A DNA stretch of 36,586 bases from Candidatus Nitrosocosmicus sp. (GTDB lineage: Archaea; Thermoproteota; Nitrososphaeria; Nitrososphaerales; Nitrososphaeraceae). The stretch spans positions 1 through 36,586 of the forward strand of contig JARFXS010000028.1 of the NCBI GenBank assembly GCA_029194465.1. Direction: 5' to 3'. Below, piece by piece: positions 26,422-36,586 of the stretch; the first letter of the stretch is position 1; each line of letters begins with the position of its first letter. Made by a program: the position numbers and the translations under genes. The notes beneath the pieces were generated by a model. The model was not told where the DNA came from. It was given only the letters and a program-made list of their open reading frames with translations, and searched no databases.

Positions 26422-27180
26422 CAGTAATCTCTTTCTGAGTTCATCATATTAGGAAATTAATTGGAGTACTATAGATGATCCATAAAATAACACCTTAGAA
26501 AGATCCTTGATTTTATTAATTATGGTTTTCTAAACCATAGAATCTTCTAACACTCAGGACCCTAATTTGTTTCTGCAAGCTTCAAATCCTTTATCAAGGA
26601 TTCTAAGGATGTTCAAACCTGTCTTGAGAAAAGTTGGAATTGAATAGTGTCCAATAAAATTCAATTATGCAATAAGGGACAAAAGTATTTGCATCGAGAT
26701 GGAATTTTCCATCCATATGAATAAGGCTGTTGAGACTAAGGAGTAGAGGAACATTTCCTTGATGCCCGAAACTTAACCCCATATCAGAACATATACTTTG
26801 TGTCTAGAACTTATTCAAATTAATGATCTTTTATATAGTGGTTGAACTCCACTTCAAAACAAAAAAAATAAAAATGGTATCTTGACGGAAGCTAACTGCC
26901 GATTGAAATTTATTAAGGTAGATCGTTTAGGAATGTAGCAATATAATTAATACGATTATTTATTTTGAATGGATTCTTTCCATAAAGGTACATGAGTATA
27001 TATTCACTCACCAAAAGAAGTATAAGAATATCAATACACAGCAACAAATATGTAAATTAGAAAAGATAGGAAATCTTTAAGATGGTATCGGTCTGGTGCA
27101 TAGACATGAATTCATCATTTTGTGGATAAATTGTATACTTTTTCTAATGATTTTTTTTATTTGAATGTACCTTACCTACA
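26422..27180. other. Intergenic stretch
   Basis: One short coding-like run (about 26535-26650, ending NPLSRILRMFKPVLRKVGIE and stop) lacks a start and is not assigned. Nothing else was recognised on either strand. Confidence 0.3.
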
Positions 27181-27960
27181 TTAGGATCCTTCGTATCTGA
27201 ATACTAATATGGATCCTGGATTCCACAAATCTGTTGTGGCCCCGCCTCCTGTCGCTTATGCGGGACCTGATGTGTAAGTAATAACATACAGAGTGCTTCC
27301 GTCCGGACTAAAAGCCAAGTCTCTATACCTATTTTTAGAGTGGAATAACTCCACTGGATATTTTGCAAGTTCGATTCCATTTTCGTTAATAGATAGCTGG
27401 AAAATCTTTCCTGCTTTTAAAGTGGTCATTAACATTGTTCCATTCCATCCAGGAATGTAATTGGATGTATACATGTCCAAGCTAGAGGGATCTATTGTTG
27501 GACTGCAGATATATGCTAATTTTCCGGAATCATGATCGGAGAAGTTGTAGTTGTTATCCACAGTAAAGAATGTAGCAACTGGTGGGACAAAGTTTTGTGC
27601 ATCAAACTCACCTTCATTTGTTACTGATGCACCAGCGTTTATAACCGGTGTAACATTATTAGAATCAAGCTTTGGACGTTGTTCTCCAGTTGAAGACTAA
27701 TTTATGAATCTATATGCATTATCATCCTTAAAACCTGCCACATATGGCCACCCATAATTTCCTCCAGCAATGAGGTGATTTACATCGTCACCAATATCAG
27801 GATTAATTATAGTTATATTCTTTCCATTACGTTCCGTAATCCATAAAAGATGATCTGGTCCATATATTATATTATGTGGTGCACTAAGATTTGTAGCAAG
27901 AATAGTTGTAGAGAATTCTTCCTCTGATGGGATAAAATCGAATTCGCTTCACACGCTACT
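27181..27960 (-). pseudogene. Decayed PQQ-type soluble sugar dehydrogenase
   Basis: Reading on the minus strand: EEFSTTILATNLSAPHNIIY, GPDHLLWITERNGKNITI, DDVNHLIAGGNYGWPYVAGF, a TAG stop (27697-27699), then PVINAGASVTNEGEFDAQNF, DNNYNFSDHDSGKLAYIC, NYIPGWNGTMLMTTLKAGKI, RYRDLAFSPDGSTLYVIT, a second stop after SGPA, and WNPGSILVFRYEGS. The NYGWP motif and the FSPDGSTLYV blade identify the glucose/sorbosone dehydrogenase six-bladed propeller family. Two nonsense codons lie in one continuous frame, and the N-terminal blades are missing or unrecognisable beyond 27960. Family enzymes oxidise sugars outside the membrane using PQQ. Clearly a pseudogene. Confidence 0.8.
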
Positions 27961-28531
27961 ATTTTCGAAGTTGATCAATCTGATGAGCTGGAGAATCGAT
28001 CTAGTAACCATATCACTTAATTTCAGTCGATAAATCTTAACCACTGATGTGAGCATGGGAAGGGAAGTGATGGAAAACAACTAATGCTTGATTGCCTGGT
28101 ATAATGAAGAGTACTTTAGCATTCCATCGTATTTCTTTCCATCAACCACCCATGGCTATTGAATCTAGTCCGACTCTATACAATAAGCCAATTTATCTTG
28201 CGTATTTGGGATGTCTATCAGCACGAACAGTTTTTGTTCAACATGTTATGCCAGTCGGTAGGGTCAATTACTCTCCGAACAATAATAATGTTGCTAATAC
28301 AGAGATTGCATTTTAATCAATTGTATTCAGATGTTTTCTAGATTTCAAAGAAGAAATGGGAGATAATGAAATCTATTTCGTATATTTCATTTTATGCTGA
28401 AATATAATTTTATCATTTACCAAAGTCTGTTGTTTTCTCTTGTATACTTTTAATTGCAAGTGAAGATATCCATTTGCAATCAAGACAGATCTATTATATA
28501 ACAATGTTATATTATTTATTTGATTAATTGA
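27961..28531. other. Intergenic stretch and promoter of the oxidase operon
   Basis: No convincing gene; 27961-28320 may hold eroded 5' parts of the sugar dehydrogenase. TATTATATAA near 28490-28500 is a good TATA box about 35 nt upstream of TTG 28532. Confidence 0.35.
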
Positions 28532-29596
28532 TTGTACGATTACAAATTACCTAAGTTGGAATACGTCATTACAACGTTGGCATTAGGATTGATTATTGCA
28601 AATTTCCTACCATCATATAATGTTGTTAGTGTATTTGCTCAATCGAGCCAAAAAATAGAACAAGGAGATCATTCAAAGTCTCATGAAATTCAAATAGGAG
28701 TTGTGGAATTGAATAACGATAGAATAGCTTATAAAATGAACAATTATTTAGTACGAGATCTTGTTGATAACAGTACCACTAATATAACCTCTAAATATGA
28801 TAATCGTATCCTGATACCTGGACCCACGATTGTAGCCAACGAAGGAGATGAGGTCAAGATAACGTTAATAAATGAAATGGGATGGGGTTATCCAAGTGTT
28901 CATACTCATGGTGCTCATTATAAAATAACTAGTGATGGAACACTAAAAGAATTAAACAAGGTTTCAGATCAGGCCGCATCTCCCACCCAACCATATACTT
29001 TTGAATGGGATGCAGGAAACGGGACAGCAGGGTCATGGCCATTTCATGATCACACGATAGGTAAAAATGTGCTGGGAAAGAGTATGGACGGCCTTGAAAC
29101 TGTGGGTCTTTTTTCCAGCATTATTATAAACCCATCTGATGGAAAATTAAGCGCTCTAGTCGATGGAGCCCCCACACAAGTCGATGTTAAAGATATTGAT
29201 AAAGATTTCGTCTTGTTTGTAAATGACGATGTTTTTTGGGGAAGTGAAATCGATTATGCAAAAGGTGGAAAGCATACACAACTTGGAGTTAATCCAACAT
29301 TAACTGCTGCCAATAATAGCATAGTTAGATTTAATATTCAGTCAATTGGAAACGAATTTCATGATTTCACTATGGATAACGTTCAATGGCTTGAACCTGG
29401 AACAAACACCGTAGTCAATTCTCATGTAATCGGACCGCTCGCAAATCATGTTTTCACTATCAAAGTAGATTCAAACGCTACATACTTTGATAATTCAAAA
29501 ATCAACCTCTTAGGAGGTATGAAAGGCAGTTTCGTTGTATCAGATGGTATTGACAATCAGAGCTTTTTTCCACAAGGAGATACCAATAGTATTTAG
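28532..29596 (+). CDS. Two-domain multicopper oxidase-like protein carrying the domain-1 ligands
   Basis: A 354-residue exported protein (signal segment about 9-37, ending VFAQSS) with two cupredoxin domains. Domain 1 (about 52-200) holds the multicopper oxidase HxH pairs His124-x-His126 (SVHTHGAHY) and His172-x-His174 (WPFHDHT), the domain-1 half of a trinuclear copper site. Domain 2 (about 205-345) has the fold (EFHDFTMDNVQWLEPGTN) but lacks the HxxHxH and HCHxxxHxxxxM motifs. It ends 3 bp before the next gene, which has the opposite pattern, so the two products may form one oxidase. TTG is the only start near the signal peptide; a TATA box precedes it. Confidence 0.85.
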   Translation: MYDYKLPKLEYVITTLALGLIIANFLPSYNVVSVFAQSSQKIEQGDHSKSHEIQIGVVELNNDRIAYKMNNYLVRDLVDNSTTNITSKYDNRILIPGPTIVANEGDEVKITLINEMGWGYPSVHTHGAHYKITSDGTLKELNKVSDQAASPTQPYTFEWDAGNGTAGSWPFHDHTIGKNVLGKSMDGLETVGLFSSIIINPSDGKLSALVDGAPTQVDVKDIDKDFVLFVNDDVFWGSEIDYAKGGKHTQLGVNPTLTAANNSIVRFNIQSIGNEFHDFTMDNVQWLEPGTNTVVNSHVIGPLANHVFTIKVDSNATYFDNSKINLLGGMKGSFVVSDGIDNQSFFPQGDTNSI

Positions 29597-29603
29597 GAGG
29601 TGA
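29595..29603 (+). promoter_or_regulatory. Strong Shine-Dalgarno AGGAGGTGA overlapping a stop
   Basis: AGGAGGTGA, fully complementary to the usual archaeal 16S 3' end, overlaps the TAG stop (29594-29596) of the first oxidase gene. It lies 2 nt before ATG 29606 and 5 nt before ATG 29609, so the start is ATG 29609 or 29606 rather than GTG 29600, and translation is probably coupled. Confidence 0.75.
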
Positions 29604-32406
29604 CAATGATGTTTGAAATTTTTAACCAAACCAGGAAATGGCAAGTCAAAAAGACCAGTATCCTCTATGTAGTTGTTGCATCGTTGATCTTAACCTCTTT
29701 CCTAATGCCCTCTGGAATAATTAAAGGCACTAATGCATTTACTCCGATTCCCCAGACGGTAAATAATGACGGTAAGATTTTTGACACGTTATCTTCCGAT
29801 GTTTCATCAAATGTTACTAATGAATTTAGAGATCTAAATTCAAGTTCTGCTGCTGTGCACGACATAGCGATAAAAGAACAGGTATTGCCAGATGGTGAAC
29901 CCGCATATAAAATGATAAAACACATAGTCAACAATAGCATGGATGTCACGGGTAATTATAGTGACCTTGCTACAATTCCTGGGCCTGCCATTGTTATCAA
30001 CGACGGAGATATAGTACATGTTGCAATACAAAATTTGGATGGTAACATAACGCATGAAGATTTCGTGGCCCCTCATCCTGGAACCTTTGTATACCAAGAT
30101 GACGAATTAGGTGATAGAGGATTATACGGAGTAGTCATTGTGAATCCCAAGGATGGAATGACAGAAGCACTTGTAGACGGAAAAATAACCACCATCCCAC
30201 TTGATGAAATTGATAAAGATGTGTTGTTATTTATGGTGGGATCAACCTTTTGGGGAATGGAGATTAGTAAAAATGGCACTCAAACTCCACTATGGACTAA
30301 TCCAGTGCCGGTAGCACAGGAGAATCAGAAGATTCGATTCCATGTGATGGGTATTGGACCATCGTCAAACCCTAATGGTCATTCGCATACATTCCATCTT
30401 CATGCTCATAGATGGGTCGATCCAGGCACAAGTAATATCATCGATGTAAAAGAGTTACATCCAGGGACCAGTCATGTTTTTGTTGTCGATGCTGGAGATG
30501 GTGTTGGACCTGGAGACTGGCAATTTCACTGTCATGTATTCGCCCATATGGAGGCAGGTATGATGTCAACCTTTAAAGTACTTGCTGCAAATACAACTTT
30601 AACCGAAAATACCACAACTTTGCCTAGTATCCCTGGCGCTTCTCCTTACCACAATTTCGCAACGTTTTCTGTCAATGATGAGCCAGGAAAATGGTTTAAG
30701 AATATAAAAGGGGATATATCAAATACCGGAAGTGAATCTCTTGCGATAATTAACAAATCAGGAACGGTTAATTTCATGATGGATGGCACTAATGGAGTTC
30801 ACACCATTACAAGCATTATTTATCCCAAAAATGCTACCCATATGCCATTTAACCAGATGCTGGCTTACAAAGGAGGAGCCATAATCAAGCTGGAAGATCC
30901 TGGTCTGTATGTATTTGCGTGCAGCCTTCATCCGTTCATGCTTGCTGCTGTTGTAGTTGACGATCCAAATACCAAAGGTTTGGATCTTGGAGAAGAACTA
31001 ACGTTGGTTAATGGAGCCACAATTCCTACAAATAGTGAGATAGCATTGAGATTATTAAGAACATTCTTTATTGCTACCTCTCCGTCTAACTGGCAAGACT
31101 ACTCTAACACCTCCAAACCATGGAGTGTTTCCTATCCAGATGTAGATGCAAGGATTACCAATGGAAGTGTAGTAAATGTCAAAGATGTTTTAGAAAGCAC
31201 CTATGGACAGAATCTTACACTAACTCCACTATCGAATCCAATCACCCCAGCAGTAGGTGAAATCTGGATAGATACGCAGTTTGAAAAAACAGCTGGTAAG
31301 GATAAACCTGGAACTGCTACCGCTATCAATGGCACTACATGGAACGTGAGCAAGAAAGTTTCACTTCCCCAGATAGACATGAACAATCCTCATAATATGT
31401 GGACAGACAGAGACCAGGACCTCATCTATCAAACACAGTGGTTTGATAACAGGACAACTATATTTAACAGAACTACAGGGGAGTTAATAAAAGACATTCA
31501 GGTTGGTGACGATCCATCCCATGTTATGACTGGAACCAAAACAGATGATCTATATATAGCATTAAACGGTGAAGATGGAGTCACAGTAATATCGTCCAAT
31601 CCAGAATTTGAGCTTCAAAAATTCATCCTACTGCAGCCCCCTGCCTCACCATCTACTCATCCACATGGTCATTGGATGAGCGCAGACGACAAATACATGG
31701 TTACACCCGATGAACATACCGGAACAGCTACTGTATATGATATGGAACAAGACAAGATAATAGGAAAAGTTAAGACAGGGGTTTCACCAGTCGCTGTTGG
31801 AATGATACCCGATGGTAGTAAATCATATGTTGCAGACTTTTTTGACAGTACAATAAGCGTCATAGATACAGCCAACGCCACCCTATTAAAGAAGATTAAC
31901 CTTCTTGCAAATTACGATCCAATTAGCGGTAATGTTACTGGACCAGTTGGATTCCTACCAATACAAACTCCTGTTAGTCCAGATGGTCAATATATGGTAA
32001 CTGCAAACACTGGAGGAACGATAACTATACTAGATACAGATACTGATCAGATAATCAAAGATATGCCATGTGATCCTGGATGCCACGGAGTGAATTTCGG
32101 AGCAAAGAAAGGTGGAGGATATTATGCCTATGTTTTCAGCATCTTTCAAATGAGGCTATAGTGGTGGATGGAGATCCAAACAATGATGGCAATCCTGAAG
32201 ATGCCAAAATAGCTGGAAAGGTTTTGCTAGTTACATCACCTAATACAAAAACAGATGACAAGATAATAGACTTGGAAGCGCACAGGAGGTCAGGAGTATT
32301 GGCAATCCCAAATGTTTATGATGGTTGGGTCCAAAACTTGCCAAGTTACTGGAGCAGTCTTTTAACGGAGGAACAACAAAATCCAAGAGAATCGGTCATT
32401 AATTAA
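29600..32406 (+). CDS. Multicopper oxidase, cupredoxin and YVTN propeller protein, 3' frameshift
   Basis: A 853-residue frame to 32161; one base near 32145 (TTT run) then separates it from the remaining 80 or so codons (NEAIVVDGDPNNDG to 32406). Signal segment about 18-46. Domain 1 is shortened and has lost its ligands (GTFVYQDDELGDRG). Domain 2 is complete: HSHTFHLHAH (His263, 266, 268) and WQFHCHVFAHMEAGMM (His310, Cys311, His312, His316, Met), the type 1 and half trinuclear ligands. An added cupredoxin (about 385-456) has His401 and CSLHPFM (Cys441, His444, Met447), a type 1 copper site. From about 590 a YVTN-type beta-propeller runs to the end. Ligands complement those of the upstream gene. 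The electron donor is unknown; the frameshift may be an error or recent loss. Confidence 0.82.
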
Positions 32407-32499
32407 AACACACAGATGAGTAATCTTTATCCCTACTTTTTCTCTAGCAAAAGCCAGTTATTTTACGTATATGATATCCGATGAATTTTTATTTCATTA

Positions 32500-33861
32500 T
32501 TGAATAATCAAAACAGAGTAAATAAATTGAATTTATATTCACCATCGTCAACACCTTCTCCTTTTCAAAAAGATCCATCAGCAATGGAGCCTTACAAATG
32601 TTCTGAAATGGATGAATGGGGACCTGAGAAAATACTTCAGGTTTACGATCCGGATACAGGTATGAAAGGGGTTCTAGTTATAGACAATACAGCTACTGGA
32701 CCAGGAAAGGGAGGAATAAGATTTGCAGAAAGTGTTACCCCATCAGAGGTATTTCGACTTGCCAGAACGATGACATGGAAATGTGCATCAGCTGGACTTC
32801 CCTTTGGAGGTGCCAAGGGTGGTATCATAGCAAATCCAAACAAAGTCAATAAAGTAGAATGGATCAAATCTTTTGCGAAAATGATAAAACCGTATTGCCC
32901 AACTCAGTATATTGCAGCTACTGACGTAGGAACGACAGAATTGGACATGGCTGTTTTTGCGCATGAAATAGGTGATATGCATTCATGTACAGGCAAGCCA
33001 CAAGAACTTGGGGGGATCCCCCATGAGCTAGGTACAACTGGATACGGTGTGAGCGTTGCATTAAGAACTACAATTGACTTTTTAAAGGAAATTAAACGAA
33101 AAGAGATAAAGACTTCTAAACCACTTACCAATCTCTATAATGAAGTTGATACTAAAAATAGGGAGCTCAAGGTAGTTATTCAAGGATTCGGAAATGTAGG
33201 CTCTTTTACTGCAAAGTTCTTGAACGAAATAAATATCAAAGTTATTGGAGTTAGTGATGTCTCAGGATTTCTATATCATAACCAGGGGTTAGATATACCA
33301 CAATTAATGAATGACATGAGAGAAAAAGACAAATTAAGTGAGCTTTCTGACATTCAGAAAAAACATAATTATAATATTTTAGACAAAGATGAAATCTTTG
33401 ATGTTGATGCAGATATTTTCATCCCTGCTGCACTGACCGGTGTTATAAACGATAATACTGCATCCAGGTTATTAGACCACAATGTAAAAATTATCGTAGA
33501 GGCTGCAAATATTCCAACAACCCAAACGGCTGATCAATATTTGATAGATAATGGAATGCTGATAATTCCTGATTTTCTTGCAAATTCCGGCGGTGTAATT
33601 GGATCGTTTGTAGAATATCAAGGTAGAACTGAAAAAGAAGCCTTTGATCTAATTCAATATAAAATCACAAACAACGTACGAAATGCCCTTTACAATTCGA
33701 TTCGTATGGATGATTCTCAAACTGAATCTTCAAACGTTGATGTAAGACGAGCCGCTATGGAAATATCAAAGCAAATCGTTTACAGGGCAATGTTGTTAAG
33801 AAAAGGTGCTATTAACGTTGCACGAGAAGCGTATGCAAGAAAGGAGCGAGTCATTTATTAA
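32500..33861 (+). CDS. Glutamate dehydrogenase (Glu/Leu/Phe/Val family)
   Basis: A 453-residue frame encoding a Glu/Leu/Phe/Val dehydrogenase, which interconverts glutamate with 2-oxoglutarate and ammonium in the cytoplasm using NAD(P)H. The substrate domain shows GPGKGGIRFAESVTPSEV, Lys94 in MTWKCASAGLPFGGAKGG with catalytic Lys106, and Asp142 in ATDVGT. The Rossmann domain has GFGNVGS (about 229-235). An unusual Lys-rich insert (about 198-222) lies between the domains. TTG 32500 opens the frame, but the first 28 residues are Ser/Pro/Asn-rich and ATG 32584 (MEPYKCSEMDEWGPEKIL) is a good alternative start. For an ammonia oxidiser it is a route of ammonium assimilation. GDH is preferred to Leu or Phe dehydrogenase on context only. 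Confidence 0.88.
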   Translation: MNNQNRVNKLNLYSPSSTPSPFQKDPSAMEPYKCSEMDEWGPEKILQVYDPDTGMKGVLVIDNTATGPGKGGIRFAESVTPSEVFRLARTMTWKCASAGLPFGGAKGGIIANPNKVNKVEWIKSFAKMIKPYCPTQYIAATDVGTTELDMAVFAHEIGDMHSCTGKPQELGGIPHELGTTGYGVSVALRTTIDFLKEIKRKEIKTSKPLTNLYNEVDTKNRELKVVIQGFGNVGSFTAKFLNEINIKVIGVSDVSGFLYHNQGLDIPQLMNDMREKDKLSELSDIQKKHNYNILDKDEIFDVDADIFIPAALTGVINDNTASRLLDHNVKIIVEAANIPTTQTADQYLIDNGMLIIPDFLANSGGVIGSFVEYQGRTEKEAFDLIQYKITNNVRNALYNSIRMDDSQTESSNVDVRRAAMEISKQIVYRAMLLRKGAINVAREAYARKERVIY

Positions 33862-34076
33862 CTTTAGATCTTGGATAAATCATCGATGCCATGTGATTAT
33901 ATTTATATAGATCAGAACTTTGGGTTTTTGAGCTAGAACTTTTACGGCTGTGGAGCATACTTCAAACAAGGTATCTGTTTGTCACAATACTCTTCTTTAA
34001 TAGAAAAAACTCTACTTTAATTGTGTGAATTTTATTTTGCAACGTAGAATATGATTATCCATGGGATCGGATCTAA

Positions 34077-34665
34077 TTATTTAATCCATTCTTGTACTTC
34101 TAGATATTCTATTAGTCTGAGCATTTCTTGAATTCTTGCTTCTCCACCTACTTGATTTTTACATAATTCATAATGTTCTATAGCCTTTTGTCCTAATCTA
34201 TGGACAGCGAAATACCAGGATTCTATTAATTCAAAGAATTTATCTCTTTCCCTGTATGATCATCTATAAAAATCACATATGATTTTAAGAACCTTGCTAC
34301 CGGTTCATTTGGGTTGTTTTCAAAATTGTTTAGCAACACTTTACAATTATCTTTTTACGGTTTTCTTTTAACATTTTTATTTCTCTTCTACCATATTTGC
34401 TATCCTTCTTCCTAACTCATGTTCTATCAAAAACTTGCGAACATCTTATGCAAAACCGTCTTTTTCTTTTGTTTCAGGAAAATATGCCTTCTCTTCCTTA
34501 CAGTGATGAAAGTTATCCAACAATTCCTCTATGACTACAGATATTATCTCAATATGTTCTATTGGAACATTTTTCCAAATACAAATTCTCAGAGCATTTC
34601 AGTGCATATTTCAGACTCTTCTAATTGTAATATGATCTTGCATAAGATTTCTTGTGGAATTCAAA
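34077..34665 (-). pseudogene. Decayed hemerythrin-like HHE-domain protein
   Basis: Pieces in order on the minus strand: STRNLMQDHITIRRV, ICTEM, EHIEIISVVIEE, DNFHHCKEEKAYFPE, FLIEHELGRRIANM, EPVARFLKSYVIFIDDHTGK, RDKFFELIES, then AIEHYELCKNQVGGEARIQE and MLRLIEYLEVQEWIK with stop. The His of QDH, the HHCKEE helix, EHELGR and DDHTGKE are the iron ligands of the hemerythrin HHE fold, a diiron site that binds oxygen or nitric oxide. At least four frameshifts and several stops break it. The C-terminal helix has stayed open longest. A true pseudogene by the number of lesions; the start boundary is approximate. Confidence 0.75.
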
Positions 34666-34759
34666 TTTTATTTCAATTATTCTTATTCTTTTGGTTTATC
34701 ATGGTTACACAATCTCCGATATCTACAAAAATTGAATGTTGATCTCGTTTGTATGTTAT

Positions 34760-36080
<1,321 letters not shown>

Positions 36081-36480
36081 TTTTGAAGTTGATTTTATAG
36101 CTTTTAAATGATTGATAGTATTAGTTTTGGTTATCAAATTACATGTCTGTATAACATGAATTGCCAATTCTACATGACTATACAAAATAAAAATTTATGC
36201 GAACCAGGTAAAAAGACTTTAACATGCCCCGATCCACATCAAGAAATTTTGATGTGGATCATAAGAAGTAATAGTTTTCCATGTAAATTAAACTTAAATA
36301 ATACTACATTCGGATATTTTTGCAAATAGAATACACTACATCGATATATTCCTTTAGTAAACCCGTAGAGAATAGCTATTTTTTTGCAAACTAATTTCAG
36401 ATTTATCTTTATAGGTTGGGATTCTACTTTGTCTATATAATTATAGGTATTTTCGCTAGATAGTGTTATACGACCAAAAG
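36081..36480. other. Intergenic stretch upstream of thiC
   Basis: No gene is supported. It includes the 11-bp inverted repeat at 36231-36260. The region was checked on the minus strand for thiamine-riboswitch elements and none were found. Confidence 0.35.
36231..36260. repeat. Perfect 11-bp inverted repeat
   Basis: GATCCACATCA (36231-36241) and TGATGTGGATC (36250-36260) pair exactly around an 8-nt loop, about 150 bp upstream of the thiC remnant. No T-run follows on either strand. Confidence 0.65.
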
Positions 36481-36586
36481 CTCAGTAATTTTAAAACCGC
36501 CTTCCTCGATTTGATTATGAAATTTAATATATTCTTCGTCCTTTAAATTTTGGATTCAGAAGAATTGCCATGTTTTCAGATAAAAT
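36470..36586 (-). pseudogene. Gene remnant at the window edge
   Basis: On the minus strand ENMAILLNPKF is followed, after an apparent one-base insertion, by KDEEYIKFHNQIEEGGFKIT and ELLVV with stop. It is protein-like and cut by the window edge. A nucleoside-diphosphate-kinase-type N-terminus is conceivable but not demonstrated. Confidence 0.3.

Noticed and set aside
28092..28341. Two plus-strand frames of 60-74 residues
   Set aside because: They overlap each other in different frames, have no protein-like pattern and lie beside a decayed gene.
36081..36586. Thiamine (TPP) riboswitch upstream of thiC
   Set aside because: The conserved CTGAGA and ACCTGA-type elements were not found on the minus strand; only an unrelated hairpin is there.

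Overview
The window is AT-rich archaeal DNA, most likely from an ammonia-oxidising thaumarchaeon (Nitrososphaeria) of the Nitrosocosmicus/Nitrososphaera group. The evidence is an archaeal amoC (broken here), TATA boxes about 25 nt upstream of leaderless starts, thaumarchaeal-type histidine kinase and HTH/coiled-coil families, F420-linked and RidA proteins, many secreted Ser/Asn/Gln-rich proteins, and a multicopper oxidase pair with a YVTN propeller. The genus is an inference from composition and gene families, not from a marker gene. || Layout. 1-20 kb is an accessory, rearranged region. It holds short secreted proteins, several alpha/beta-hydrolases, two response regulators, an F420/PPOX-type protein, a collagen-like secreted protein, a RidA protein and many gene remnants. 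Nine same-strand copies of a repeat built from the acceptor and T arms of a tRNA are scattered between these genes (248 to 18744) and are absent from the rest of the window. Two hydrolase genes plus repeat copies form a tandem array with a period of about 1.33 kb. Several recombination junctions are readable: a 216-bp perfect repeat (10035-10250 and 19361-19576), a hydrolase tail joined to a truncated collagen-like gene (about 18297), and an in-frame fusion of 1.7 hydrolase copies (15157-17325). || 20.7-24 kb holds a histidine kinase that has lost its 5' part, a MarC membrane protein and a small secreted protein. 24-26.4 kb holds a decayed IS transposase, a 53-residue small protein and amoC with one in-frame stop. 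27.2-28 kb is a decayed PQQ-type sugar dehydrogenase. 28.5-32.4 kb is a two-gene multicopper oxidase operon whose subunits carry complementary halves of the copper ligand set; the second gene also has an extra cupredoxin domain, a propeller and a 3' frameshift. 32.5-33.9 kb is an intact glutamate dehydrogenase. 34-36.1 kb holds heavily decayed hemerythrin and thiC genes. || Overall the window mixes intact genes with many recently disabled copies. Single-indel cases (11891-12588, 13038-13452, 29600-32406) could be sequencing errors. thiC, the hemerythrin, the transposase, the NTF2-like gene and the HTH family member carry several lesions each and look genuinely decayed. No complete tRNA, rRNA, CRISPR array or integrase gene was found.
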